Source of the DNA: Lasiodiplodia sp. COLG20
Lineage: Eukaryota; Ascomycota; Dothideomycetes; Botryosphaeriales; Botryosphaeriaceae
NCBI GenBank assembly: GCA_009801085.1
Contig: VNWV01000011.1
Span: 62,001-126,000, forward strand
Length of the DNA: 64,000 nt
Direction of reading: 5' to 3'
How positions within the stretch are numbered: position 1 is the first letter of the stretch; each line of letters opens with the position of its first letter. The position numbers and the translations under genes are program-made. Shown here piece by piece: positions 10,869-22,220 of the stretch. The notes beneath the pieces were generated by a model, which worked only from the letters and a program-made list of their open reading frames with translations, was not told where the DNA came from and ran no database searches.

Positions 10869-11950
10869 GTAGGTCAGAACTTCAGAGAGTTATGAATAGT
10901 GATGTTTGAGGTATTTTTGAATGTGATGACGGATTGTTCATTGAATTCAAGCGTTGGAGTTGGCTACTTTATGTGAGCTTTAACTTTCGTACGAATTCAT
11001 CACAGTCGCGAACTATTGGGCGTCCAGTCCACTGATTTAATGCCACATTTTGAAATCGCGTAGATTGCCGAGATTTCAGCTCCATTGGCACCCCGAATTC
11101 TTGATTGGTGAATGAGTAGACGGTGCGTGTACAGTTCTTGGCAACTGCACGGCACCTGCAGGTAGAGACAGAACTTGCATGTCTTGGGGCGGGGTAATGA
11201 CCCTTTTCGGTAAATGATGCAAGGTCATTCCGGCTCACCGACGCTTCCCGTAGTGTCTCGCACCATGATACCGATTCCGTAAGTCCCACTCGCATTGATC
11301 GACTGATTATGTACATATGACTAACAAATCCCGTGCCTCGCCAAAGACTTGCATCAAGGCAGATCCGCGAGATGGAGAGACTACTGGTCCTGATCATAGC
11401 ACTTGGCCAGTGGAAACCTATAAGCGATCCGTCTAGTGCGCTTCTAATTCATCCTGCTTGCTTAGCTAGCTGGTGCGCGTCAAGTCGACCTGATAGGCAG
11501 CTCACAGATATCTCCTCTATCCTGCAGAAATAGATGTTTCCTACGGGAATGATACCCAATATATTGATTTTTCAATTCCTTTAGGCGCTTCTGAGGCCCT
11601 GTAAGTTGTAGAGGGCAGGACCTCTATCTGGCGAAATGTTCCTCCTGTCGCTCTCAGCCTTAACCTCGCCCGCGTCTTCAACCAAAATTTCAATCCCACC
11701 TTCAATAATAAACAGCACACTTTAATACCACATAGTCTTTCCCCATGTTCTTTTTCCGAAGCATATCATCTAGAATCTAGGAGGATTAATCGGGAAGTTC
11801 GTGCATGGGGCATTAAAAAAAGGTGTGCCGAATGGAGATGGAGCACAGACACCCGCGCGGCCGAACACCACCGACGCTATCACGAAAAACTTTTCAGACC
11901 ACTCCACACTACTTTCAACCAACGGTCTGTTCCATAGAGGCAAAAAGAAG
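10869..11950. other. Gene-poor stretch between the BTB gene and the tRNA-Arg
   Basis: About 1.1 kb. A 142-codon minus-strand open frame at 10969-11397 has no recognisable domain and no supporting splice sites, and I do not accept it as a gene. I see nothing else here except the upstream region of the BTB-like gene. Confidence 0.4.
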
Positions 11951-12022
11951 TGACCACACCAGGGGTCGAACCTGGAATCTCTTGATTCGTAGTCAAGCGC
12001 CTTGCCATTGGGCCATGCGGCC
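11951..12022 (-). tRNA. tRNA-Arg (anticodon ACG)
   Basis: The minus strand folds as a standard cloverleaf. The acceptor arms are GGCCGCA and TGTGGTC with G-T pairs. The anticodon arm is CTTGA-CTACGAA-TCAAG with anticodon ACG, and the T arm is CCAGG-TTCGACC-CCTGG. The discriminator base is A (11951). No intron. Inosine at the first position would let it read CGU, CGC and CGA. Confidence 0.95.
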
Positions 12023-12429
12023 TGTACAACACCTCCCACTGCCTTGGAGCCTTGATTCCAAGGCAATTCTACGGCTGTTGTTGAAGCTCATCCAATCTCT
12101 AAAGACTAAGTACTAAGGAGAAAATGAGTACTGTAGTCAAGGGCATGTTTTCGTATATTCATGGGAAGGAAGAATGGTTATAAACGCCTGGGTTGAAATG
12201 ATAGTACAATGGAGAGGGGGTATTAAGAACTTCGAAATACGAAAGAAAAAAAAATATTGCTAATTTCAGCTGAGATATACGCTACAGTTTGCCTAATCTC
12301 TTTCATTGACAGAATAACATCTACTGAGTCGAACAGACGCTCAATTGAGGAGTCTATGTCCTGAAAATCCGCCCTCTAGTAGCTATTGTCCAGGCTCCCA
12401 TCGTTAAAGCCTGCATTGCCACCATCGGG
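12023..12429. other. Intergenic, 3' flank of the NACHT gene
   Basis: About 400 nt, AT-rich, between the tRNA-Arg and the stop codon of the first NACHT gene. It should hold that gene's 3' untranslated region. No other feature seen. Confidence 0.4.
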
Positions 12430-15400
12430 TTATGAATTTTTGATCTTGGTGTCCAGCGCTGCAAGCATCTCTGCGTTGCCTTTTGTTTGAACAAACGAGC
12501 GGAAGCTAGATAGTGTCCAGGAATTAGATCCGTAATCAAACTTCGAATTTGGAAATTCGAGTAACCGGCGAAATAGAGCGGTATCGCCATGTATGACAGA
12601 CTCCTCAATAGCATTATCTGCTAGGAGTTCGTTTCTTGTTCTTGCAGACTTGTAGGTCACTCGCCGTCCCACATCTGCCGTTTTCGTTTCAAGTAAAGCA
12701 TCTACCACTGCCATATGCCTTCTGTTTATTGCAAAGTGCAGCGGTGTTGGCCCTTCACTGAACGGGTTGATCAGGGCTCCCTGCTGGCTGACAACTGTCC
12801 GAACTGTGTGAAGGTCGCCATCGCGGGAAGCTTTGAGCAATTTCGTTGCCAGTATCCAATCTTCATCACCCTTCTCAGGCTCTGTATGTATTTCCAGAAA
12901 GATGGCTTGCAGAAGGTTCAATGACCCTTGTGAATAAAAGAATTCTCCAGCCGACTGACCGGCAACCCTGGTTTTTTTTCGGAAGCTACAAGTGCGCAAC
13001 AGGAAGAGGTAAATTTCCGGTTCACTTTTAAGCAGTGCATATCGAAGGTAACTGTCATTTAATATGTCGCTTCCGTCGAGATCTTTTGTTGAAATGAGGA
13101 ATCGCACAATCGACAGTCGAGAATTCTCAACAGCAGTGGAAAAATACAACTTGGCGCGATTCTTATTGGGATTGGGCTTCGCCATCTCGCAGGCTTGATG
13201 GGCCAAAACTTTAAGGGCCACTGAATCGAGTTTAAGTTGCGTAGCTGCTCGGAAGAAGTGGAAGGTATCGGTGTCTCTTACGTCTACAGCGTGGGACAAC
13301 ATTTCTTCCACGGCATCAGTGTTGCGGGCTTCTAAAGCTTCTCTCACCAGCTTTGTGACGCTTGGTTCGCGTTTCGGGTTTTTGGACTTTCGTGATTGCA
13401 GAAGAACAGATCCAGAGCGTTTCAAAATTTCCTTCAAGACATGGATGCTACCAGTCTTAATAGCGGTACGAAGCGGACCATGAGTTCTTTCTTTTTCCTT
13501 GTACCATATTTGATCTAGAGGAATTTCTCCCTCGAACTGTTCGAGCCACCATTGAAAGGCTTCAGTATTGCCGGATTCAATTTGCTGACACAGCTCAGAG
13601 GAGGATGGCATTCCTTGCCACGGAAACGTCAACGCATCTGCTCCTTGAGAGTGTATTTCGGCCTCATGCTTCCGCAACCGGGTCTCATTTGGATACCCAA
13701 TGAGAGCGGCTACGCAGCCGGAGTAGCCACATCGGTAGGGCCTCGTGTGTTCATTGACGTGTCGGTCTCGCTCAGTTGCACTGGCATATCCCTGATGGAA
13801 ATACTGACAGCTCAACACCGGGCATCGGAAAAGCTTGCAGCCGTATATTTCTTGAGCCCGTGATTTCATCACGGGGTCGCCCGCCAATTCTTCAATAAGC
13901 CGTTTGAAAAGAGATGCTTGAGGTACAAGATGGCCGGTGTTATTGGCCAGAGGATTGCCATGCATTTCGTCAAAGTTGACGTCTTTCGCCACGCGCACGG
14001 TCTGAGCAAGTTGTTCGAGGTAGCCCTCATTTTTGAGAGGCTCAAGAGCTTTTTTCACAGTTCTGTCTTGCATGGACTGATCTGTTACCACAGGATGATC
14101 CCGGTAAAAGGCTCCAAGAGCACTGGTGAGCTCTTTGAACGGCCGGTCTTGCTCGAGCTGTCGATCCTGCAAGATTTTGTTCAGGTGAATTGTCCAGCTT
14201 GGAAGAGCATACGTCATGAACGTGTATTGGCCTTCCAGAATGTATCCTCGTGCAGAGTCTTCGTTGAGACCCTCGTGAAATGCTGGTAAGCGGAGATAGT
14301 CGAGACAACGACATAGAAGCTTGAGCTCCTCCTCTGGAGCATTGATCACATTGCGTTCAAGGTATCTGTTAAGGGCAGTGATATCAGTATACTGTTGTCT
14401 TTCTCTTAAGGGGACGAAAACTGGGGACCTACAGTTTGGCTGACAGGTGCACGAGGCGGATCTCCCCGTCATCGAAAAGTTCCACGAGCGAACCACAAAG
14501 CCTTTTTGGGCCCTTGCGGAGTTTGGCACCCTGTAAGTCAAAGGAATGATTTGATGGATCGTAGGCTATCGCTCCTTGGATCTCGTGCCATTTCAGGGGG
14601 CGAACAGCTGTAAGCAGCCAGCCAAGAAGCATCCGCGCCGCTGATCGCTCTGCCAGCCCGGATTCGTAGAGTACACGCCTTATAATCCGTTCGTACCTAG
14701 ATTTTCATCTGTTAGTAATTATAAATTTGAATAGGTATGTAGGAGTACCAACACTTCATCTAGATCAAGGGGCATTGCTTCGATCTCTTCTTCCAGGCAT
14801 CTCCAAGTCGTCTGCTCTTCAAGATATCTCATGACCAACGCCGCGAATACGAACATTCCTTGGTGTGCTGTTAGCTTACGACAACTGGTGCAGTATGGCA
14901 TTATCTCACCATCTGCTCGAGAAGCTACTTTGTCTGCCATTTGCTTCGCTTTTTCTTCTGGGTACTCAAGCTCCTCTTGGATTCTTTGGGCCCGGACATG
15001 ACAAAAGGAATGAATGTCTGCACTGTTTTGCTCCCTGCCGATCGTGAAAGATGGGATGCCTTTCAGAAGATCACCAATGTCATTGTCCTGCTGACTAAAG
15101 AAGCAGCAACGGAGCCTTCCGGGCACTGACTCGTTCATCCTGTCTGTCAAAGAGCGGAAGAACACAGTAATGGGCCGTTTAGCAGCTTTTGGACATTCAT
15201 CAAGACCATCCAGGATGAGAGATATGGAATCGAATGCACCGAGAGCAACTTCAGTCAGGCGTTGAGCAAGCTCGACATCTTCCAAGAAGCTTGATCCAGC
15301 TTTCGCAGCTTCTTCAAATAGGTAGGGGACCAACATAGACCTCATGCGCACTGCTTGGGCAAGTATGCCGCGTAGGATTGCTATGAGGGAATCCTTCTTT

Positions 15401-16630
15401 GCATCTCCGTATTTGTGAAAAAAGAACATTGTGGTTCCATTCCGTGTCTTTCGGCATTCGTCTATTATGAGAGACGCGAGGACAGTCTTGCCCGCGCCTG
15501 GTTTTCCATTGATCCAAAGTAGTGGTTGCAGCGGATACTTTGGATCCAGCCATCGATTCATCAATTTCTCCTGCAGCATCCAATGACCGCTGTTGGGAGT
15601 CTCGTGTCGTGTCGAAGCAGCAGCTCGATAGTCGGAGTCGCTATCAGCCGCGGACAACCAGTTGGCGATGGAAATTCTTCGGTTCTGTTCAGCCTGTTGC
15701 TCGATTTTCTCAAATTCCATCTGTGTCCGCTGCCTGTCTAGTTGATACTCTTGGAGATACAGAAGGTTTGATTGAGTCTCAAGCAACGACTTGTGGCGGC
15801 GGAGGTTGCTCAGTGTCGGCTCAAACTTGGTGCGAAATGTCTTCCAGGTCGCATGGAAAAGTTGTTTCCACACTTAAATCTAATTAGACATCTACCCTAA
15901 ACGTGACTTTCTCGAGTCCTTTACTTACCCGGACTTTTGAAATATTTGATCGCAGAAGAGTGAAACTCCATGATGTCGATGTACACGTACTCGAGTGCGA
16001 CATGCATCTGAGATTTATCCTTGAAAATCTGCTCAAATTGCGCAAGGAGGGGGATGTTCTCCCCAATGTCCAGATAAGCGTCGAGGAGAGCACTGAAGGC
16101 ATCGTGATATGTCCGTGCTGACTGTTGACATGTCCACTCATTAGAGATACATGATTGAATGTAACAAATTGAGATACATACTAATAAGAGGAACTTGACC
16201 GGCCCCTGTTTAATAATTAGCGATGAACCGAAACAAGAAAATACCAGCGCGACGTTTTATCATAAAAAACCTATGATATGTGCATTGCAGCTCAGTAGTA
16301 TTGTCACGTGTGCGTATCAGCAGCACGTGGTGAAACATAGATAGAGATAATGCCACGTACCCAGACGAAAGCAAGAAGATCTGCAGCATTCAGAAAAATT
16401 TGCACAACCTTGTCGAACTGCTCCATAGCTTCTAAGAATGGAGCAATCCGTCTGAGATTTTTCATCCGCCGAGACTTCATCTGCTCTTCTTGTATATCGC
16501 AAATAAGGCGCTTAAGCTCATCCAGCGTGGTGAACTTGAAGCTTTCCGTCATCTCCGAGCCCAGGTCATTCTTGAATTCCTTCAGGCACTGCTGGAAGCG
16601 AGGGCTTAGTGGAAGATGTGTGGTCGCCAT
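12430..16630 (-). CDS. NACHT STAND protein with C2H2 fingers and ankyrin repeats, copy 1 (1251 aa)
   Basis: Seven exons: 16630-16361, 16205-16182, 16121-15929, 15872-14910, 14858-14753, 14696-14433 and 14365-12430. All phases close. Residues 1-160 form the fungal helical N-terminal domain of the DUF7708 type (FVWGPVKFLLL, HVALEYVYIDIMEFH). The NACHT ATPase follows: Walker A INGKPGAGKT at about 284 and Walker B SLILDGLDECP at about 385. Then comes a winged-helix-like part (LDEVYERIIRRVLYESG, GEIRLVHLSAK). Two C2H2-like fingers lie at about 785-840 (FRCPVLSCQYF..RDRHVNEH and YRCGYSGC..KHEAEIH). Ankyrin-like repeats at about 900-1165 end in GPTPLHFAINRRHMAVVDAL. STAND proteins are signalling switches that oligomerise on sensing a ligand, in fungi often linked to heterokaryon incompatibility or immunity. 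No effector domain of known type is visible. Donor GTTGGT at 14752 is weak but restores the conserved DEVYERI. Divergent from the helicase at 17246. Confidence 0.85.
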
Positions 16631-17245
16631 AATTTTGGAGGTGCAAAGTGGTCGCAGTGGTCATTTTCGCGTACGGTCAGACTTTTCAAAGCTGGAGGAC
16701 AAGGCGCATGCACTCGAGCTTGAGATGAGAACAGTGTCCGACCGGCGCAGCCTCGCCATTGCTGCCTGCGGTGATCGCTCACCGGCACTCCACACCCACG
16801 AATGTCACCAATCAGACGATTGGTACACAACAGAAACGAATGCACGTATGACGTGTCCAAATACGGCGTTGAAATTCGAAATATCGAGCCATAAAATAAA
16901 AATAATTAAAACGTCGAAAGGGAGGGAACAAAGTCATGGAAACAACAGGATGCCTTCTAGTAATAATGATGTTAATTCTCATCATTTTTGGCCTTACTGT
17001 TGAGGCATGGCATAACAGGATTCTACCTCTAGGATTCAATAAGGAAACGCACGGCGCCGTGTTCCCAGACCCATGTCCAGCTGAAGGTGGGGGCTGTGTC
17101 TGGTCATCAATGCAATTCAGCCTTGCTGCGCCCGAGCTGCGCCTCACTTTCATTCAGAGCAAACATTTGAAATCGGTCCCCCCCTCGTACCGTCCTGGAA
17201 GTGGCCACCTTTTGGCGCCTTATTGCGCAAAAGCTGTGATCGGAC
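16631..17245. promoter_or_regulatory. Divergent promoter region, NACHT copy 1 / SNF2 helicase copy 1
   Basis: 615 nt lie between the two divergent start codons. The only clear element is a perfect inverted repeat of CCAAT boxes at 16807-16824, listed separately. No coding potential accepted. Confidence 0.55.
16807..16824. promoter_or_regulatory. Inverted CCAAT-box pair in the divergent promoter
   Basis: ACCAATC (16807-16813), a 4-nt spacer AGAC, then the exact reverse complement GATTGGT (16818-16824). It contains CCAAT in both orientations, the core bound by the fungal HAP/CBF complex. It lies about 180 nt from the NACHT start and 420 nt from the helicase start. Its function is inferred from the motif only. 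Confidence 0.45.
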
Positions 17246-20200
17246 ATGTCTGGCGCTAAACGACGGGAGTATTCTTCCAGCACACAGGCATGTAAGCGAC
17301 CGAGGTTGCTATCCGCTTTCGATCAGGACGAGTCCAGCACGTTCTCAGCCCCTCAGCTACACTCAGAATATTTGAGCGTGTCTGCACTATCCATACGTAA
17401 GCTATGGTTTGATCGCCACGTGCCAGATGACTAACACTCTGCAGCTGATGTTCGCCACGGAGGTTATCCAATCACACCGATTTCCTGTAATGGCGCAAAC
17501 CCTCCCGAATCTGGGATCCCAGCGGGCCCCTCAGTCGCCCCACAAGACGTTCAGTACTTCTGCTTTGGGACTGTATGATCTATATACTTCTGAGTTTGTA
17601 ATGTAAAGCTTACTAACACAGTGCGCAGCTCTGTGAGGTCAAGGCTCGGATACTCAAGGACCCATCAGCACTCGAGGAAGTCTATGTCTCTCCTACGAGC
17701 AATTACATGAAGCTCCAGATTATGCACAAGAGAAACTATGTTTTGCAAGATTCCAATGGACTTGACCTCGCAGTCCTGAACCAGAAAATGACGGACGCCT
17801 TGCGTATTCTCGATAGCTTGGGATCTATCAGTTACGAGGCTTACGTGGCATCACAGGACTGGAAATTGGGCATCAATACCGCGAAGAACACCGCTGGAGT
17901 TGCGGTGGTTGATATTGAAATCAATGTCCATGGACCGTCTACCAAAGCCGAAGAAGTAGGCCGGAGTTTGTCAAATGCACATCTTTTCTTACAGCAGCCT
18001 TCCGTCCTTGCCATCGGCGCAACCTATCAGAATCCACACATCATACATTTTGCAGAGATTCAAGGGGCCAGTTTCGACTCCGCTATACCAAATGCACCAG
18101 AGCTAGTCGTCTCAAGTACAAGGAAGCTTGATATCCAGGATGTCTTCGGTGGTCTCGACCAGAGCGGAGACCTAGAATCAATCACTGTGGATGAACGATT
18201 AATCAGAACGAAGCTTCGTGAGTAAGTCGTGCCGTTGGATCCACCAAATAAGCCTATCTAACTTTGAAAAGACACCAAAAGGAGGCAGTTGACTTCATCA
18301 TTCGGCGTGAGGCGGCTGCAACGTCACCGGCCTTTTCTTTATGGAAGCCATGTCAAAATAACCCACAGCAGTATTGGTTCGTCATCCGTTCCTTTTATAA
18401 GGGTAGTACGATAACGTGTGTTTTCAGTTTCCGACATGCTGTGCTGGACATCAAGAAAGAGTACCCACCGAAAGAGAACTTTGGCGGTATCATTGCGGAC
18501 GAGATGGGTTTGGGGAAAACGCTGTCGATGCTGGCGGCCATAACTGTTACAAATGAAGAAGCAAACAGCTTCACTGGCAGCTTCGTCGGCGATTTGACTC
18601 AACCAAGATCAAAAGCTACACTCGTCATTGTCCCTTCAGCTTGTGAGTAGTGTTCTTAAGGGGTTCTCTCCTCCAACTTCCACTTATTTTCGTGCTCATC
18701 TAATTGCCCCAGTGATCCTACAGAACTGGATATCTGAGGTAGAAAGGTAATATCTATTAGTCTGATTATCTTGCTCAATCACTGACAGAGCCAGGCACTG
18801 CACTCCAGGGACGTTCCAGTATCTGAAATATCATGGTGCTCGCCGCCCAATGGAGACTGCGGCAATACTGGGCAAAGATATGGTACTGACAACATACAAG
18901 ACTTTGTCTGCGGACTTTGACAGAGGAGATAGCGTGCTGTACCGACTCGCTTGGTTTCGCATTGTCCTCGACGAAGGTGCGGAGTAGACCAGTTCGATTA
19001 ATGTGGTACCACTAACAACCTCTTCAGCACACTACATCTGCAGACAGCAAACAAGACGATTTTGCGCAGTTTCTGCTCTGCAGGCTCAGCACCGTTGGTG
19101 TCTGACGGGAACCCCAGTTCAGAACCGCCTCGATGATTTATCTTCGCTCATCCGATTCCTCAAGATCCCCTACCTTGATAATGCTTTCAGCTTCAAGAAT
19201 CAGATTTCAAAGCCAATCGAACAAAATCAAGCCTATGGCTTAAAGAGGCTACGTTCACTGCTTAAAAGTATCTGCCTCAGGAGAACGGCTGAATTGCTTG
19301 CGGTACCTGAGCCAACGGTTTGTCTTCGGCGCCTTGATTTTACTGACTTTGAACGTGAAGCATACGAGGATGTGGCACAGGCACACAAGAAAGCCATGGA
19401 TGTAGTGGTCAGCAAGCAAAACAAAAAGAGAAGCTCACAGCTGGGCTTATGTCAAGCAATCCTTCAGCTCCGGCGATTTTGCAACACGGGCTGTTCGACA
19501 CGTGCACTTGCAGAGTTGCCGGCGCATAATGCTGAAGACGCTTTTGGCTGTCTACAAAAAACTGGAGAGGCCATCTGTGCATATTGCTCGAAAGAAATCA
19601 GCTCGTGTGGTGATACAGAAGACTCAGGATCTGGAATTTTTGCGGATTGCTCGCATCTGCTCTGCCTTGAATGCATCAACCGCATTCAACCGCCAAGCGC
19701 CATGGCCGGATTCAGATGCCCAGTCTGTGGAGTATGGTCTCATCACAGTTATACCGAAACGAGTGTTCACCATGGATTCTCGTTGCCTCACAATGGAGCG
19801 ACCACTTTCAACACCAAGCTCGCTTCTTTGTACCGCGATGTTACCGAATATCAGGATTCGGATAAAGGGTAAAGCCTACGTGCGCTATCTACACTTTATT
19901 CTAGCGCTAACCCTTCTTCCAAGCATCATATTCACTGCATGGAGAGACACAATCACCGTCATTTCGTCGCTCTTCACTGCGGCGAACATCTCTCACCGTA
20001 TTGTAGAAGGTTCAATGTCGATTCCAGACAGAAAAGCGTCCCTCGAGAATTTCCAGTCCGATCCTTCATGCCGTGTACTACTGATGACATTTGGAACAGG
20101 CTCTGCAGGGTGAGTCGTTCTACACCATCTGCTTCTTATTCTGCGCTAATTTCCGGATCACCAGTTTGAATCTCACGGCAGCGAGCAATATTCATATCGT

Positions 20201-20517
20201 AGAGCCGCAGTGGAATCCTTCCGTTGAGAGACAGGCCATTGGTCGTGCCGTTCGAATGGGCCAGAAGAAGCGCGTTACCATCTTTAGGTACATCATGGCG
20301 AAAACTGTTGAAGATGTGAGGCTCCTATCTCTACGATGCACGAATGCACATAGCTGATTCTTGACTATAGTACATGGAAAACGTCCAAATGCGAAAGGCA
20401 GAGTTGGCAAGCATAGGATGGGATGGGGGTAAGGAAAATGCAGCAAACGGAAAGCTGAAATTGATCGCAAAGATGATCTTCAATCCGGATACACCGATGG
20501 CATCCGAGGTAGCATAG
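17246..20517 (+). CDS. RAD5/HLTF-type SNF2-RING helicase, copy 1 (912 aa)
   Basis: Eleven exons: 17246-17396, 17445-17572, 17629-18221, 18272-18376, 18428-18642, 18713-18746, 18789-18976, 19028-19868, 19924-20109, 20165-20315 and 20371-20517. All phases close. Motifs in order: Q-motif region LREHQKEAVDFI, motif I IADEMGLGKT (about 349), motif II VLDEAHYI (about 472), motif III LTGTPVQNR (about 500), a RING finger CAYC..CSHLLCLEC..CPVC (about 653-703), motif Ia/IV KGIIFTAWRD, GTGSAGLNLTAAS and motif VI QAIGRAVRMGQKK (about 837). The N-terminal region lacks a clear HIRAN domain. The architecture is that of RAD5/RAD16/HLTF proteins, ATP-driven DNA translocases with ubiquitin-ligase RING fingers in chromatin or repair. 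Intron 18377-18427 is 51 nt and frame-neutral, so it could be retained. Paralogue of the gene at 34628-38366. Confidence 0.88.
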
Positions 20518-20779
20518 ACGGTTCTTTCTAAGCATATGGTATGTAGGCTATGATGATAGATAGCATCAATTACAGAATATTATGACCTTGTCAAGGCCGT
20601 CTGGCTACCGCATGGAACATACTAGCCAAAAGTTCCTACCATGTCTCATCATGATGGTGCCAACCTCGACCTCATAGGTCGCCAATGACTGGTGCATGCA
20701 AGATCGTCAGGCCCGAGACATTCTGTCCCCTTTCATGCAGCAGGTTGATAACATACTTGCTCTAACAGGTGACAACGGC

Positions 20780-21530
20780 CAGCAGCGAGACCACCTCAGA
20801 GCAGATAAGCGCGTCAACAGCCGCGCCGGCATACAGCAGCGCTATGTTGGTTTCGCCCATGCCTCGTGCCGGAGCTTAATGCAGAGCCTTTTGCTCATAC
20901 TCGATCAGCCACACGCTCATGCTGACTCCATTGACGAACATGTCCAGCCTCGCAGCCTCGCAGCCTCGCAGCCGCGCTCGGAGTCACAAGCCTAGCTCAA
21001 GCGCTTCGTTTCGACCTCCAACGCCGTCAGCACTCCGTGGTACGTCTCACAGTACGGCGGCCCCCGCCACCTGCCGCTTCGAGGAAAACTCCGCGCTCAC
21101 ACACACCCGCACCCGCATGGCGTGTACGACGTCTAGAAAGCCACTCTAGATAGCGTCTAGTTCTGTGAGATCCCTTGATTCCGTAGGCGGGCGACTTAGG
21201 CAGGGCACTAACACGTTGACAGCCCTGTTCCTGGTTGCGTTTTCGAGCGGCATCTGCCCGTCAGCATACGTCGCGGAGAGGCAGGCGCCGTGCCGATGAA
21301 GGCGATGAGGAGCTCAACGATGTTAGTGCGACCGAACTCGTACGTGACGATCTGTGGTGAGACACTGTTGTCGGTCTCCGCCTTCACGGGATCGGTTCCG
21401 CGGCCGGGCAGGATGGCGGCTAGGGCGCGGTTGCTGTGGAGCGCGGCGAGGTGTAAGGCGGTGCGACCGGCTTTCGTATTGTCCTGGGGGTCCGGATGGG
21501 GGCATGGGGGCGGTGAGGATGGCGTTTAGC
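20780..21530 (-). pseudogene. Decayed ankyrin-repeat gene
   Basis: Translation of the minus strand gives ankyrin fragments in more than one frame. KAGRTALHLAALHSNRALA and FGRTNIVELLIAF lie at about 21490-21290. After a one-base frame change DGQMPLENATRNRAVNVLV follows, with a stop at about 21147. A weaker piece, ALLYAGAAVDALICSE, lies near 20850. The consensus pattern TALHLAA...NIVELLI...G.MPLENA is typical of ankyrin repeats. The frame break and the missing start argue for a pseudogene. Borders are approximate. Confidence 0.6.
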
Positions 21531-21888
21531 GCAGTGGTGGAGTGGTATTCGATGGCTGCGGAAGAAGAGGGTGAAGCTGGCGCAGGGATAGAAGTTCAGA
21601 GGACAAAACTTGTTTTATTGCAAGAAAAGCCGACACTGGAACACTAGCAATGAGGCAGGAAGGTAAGATGATCTTGCGGGAGGCATGGCCATGATATTGA
21701 TGAATGGAAGGCGGGAAGAGCTTTTCTGATGACAAAGCGGGACGCGGGACTGAAGATCCTCTGATTTTGGCAGACGGGTGACAAAGTTGTTTAGTCTTGC
21801 GGATTTCATGTTCAGTGGTAGCGTTGTATGTGCCACCGCAGGGCTGGTGGGGACCAGGAATGAAATTGAACAATTGTTAATTCTACTC

Positions 21889-21979
21889 TTACATCCAGAC
21901 TATGGCTTCCACTGCCTGTGCCACATATTGAGAAAAAGCGAATTCACGCCAGTCATCGCGGTGATACCTCTCTGAATGA
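21889..21979 (+). repeat. Dispersed repeat, copy A (matches 63648-63735)
   Basis: About 90 nt beginning TTACATCC and ending GTGATACCTCTCTG. It aligns over its whole length with 63648-63735, sharing blocks such as AATTCACGC, CACTGCCT/AACTGCCT and GTGATACCTCTCTG. On the minus strand copy A has an open frame of at least 28 codons ending in QAVEAIVWM-stop; copy B has several stops. It may be the tail of a repeated or decayed gene. Confidence 0.5.
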
Positions 21980-22220
21980 GGTGCTTCTTGGAGCTGACAG
22001 CTGATCGCGGGCGGACTTCGTAGTGAGAGATGGCAGGACCGCAGCGCTGGGAGAATAACTAAGCGCTGTTCTTCCGAATATCGGGCAAGATCTAAATGTA
22101 CTCAAACCAGCTACCTGCCCGCCATAAAGGCAAAGAAAATAACCCTCCATACCTATCTACATTACCATTCATGCAAAAAAGTTCAGATCACTAACTACAC
22201 TCGATCCTGAGTGGAATTAA

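Larger units (their letters stand above)
20518..22220. other. Gene-poor region with ankyrin relics and a dispersed repeat
   Basis: 1.7 kb between the helicase and the DUF3638 gene. It contains the ankyrin pseudogene and the dispersed repeat listed separately. No intact gene could be supported. Confidence 0.5.

Noticed and set aside
10969..11397. 142-codon minus-strand frame
   Set aside because: No recognisable motif or neighbouring exons; probably chance.
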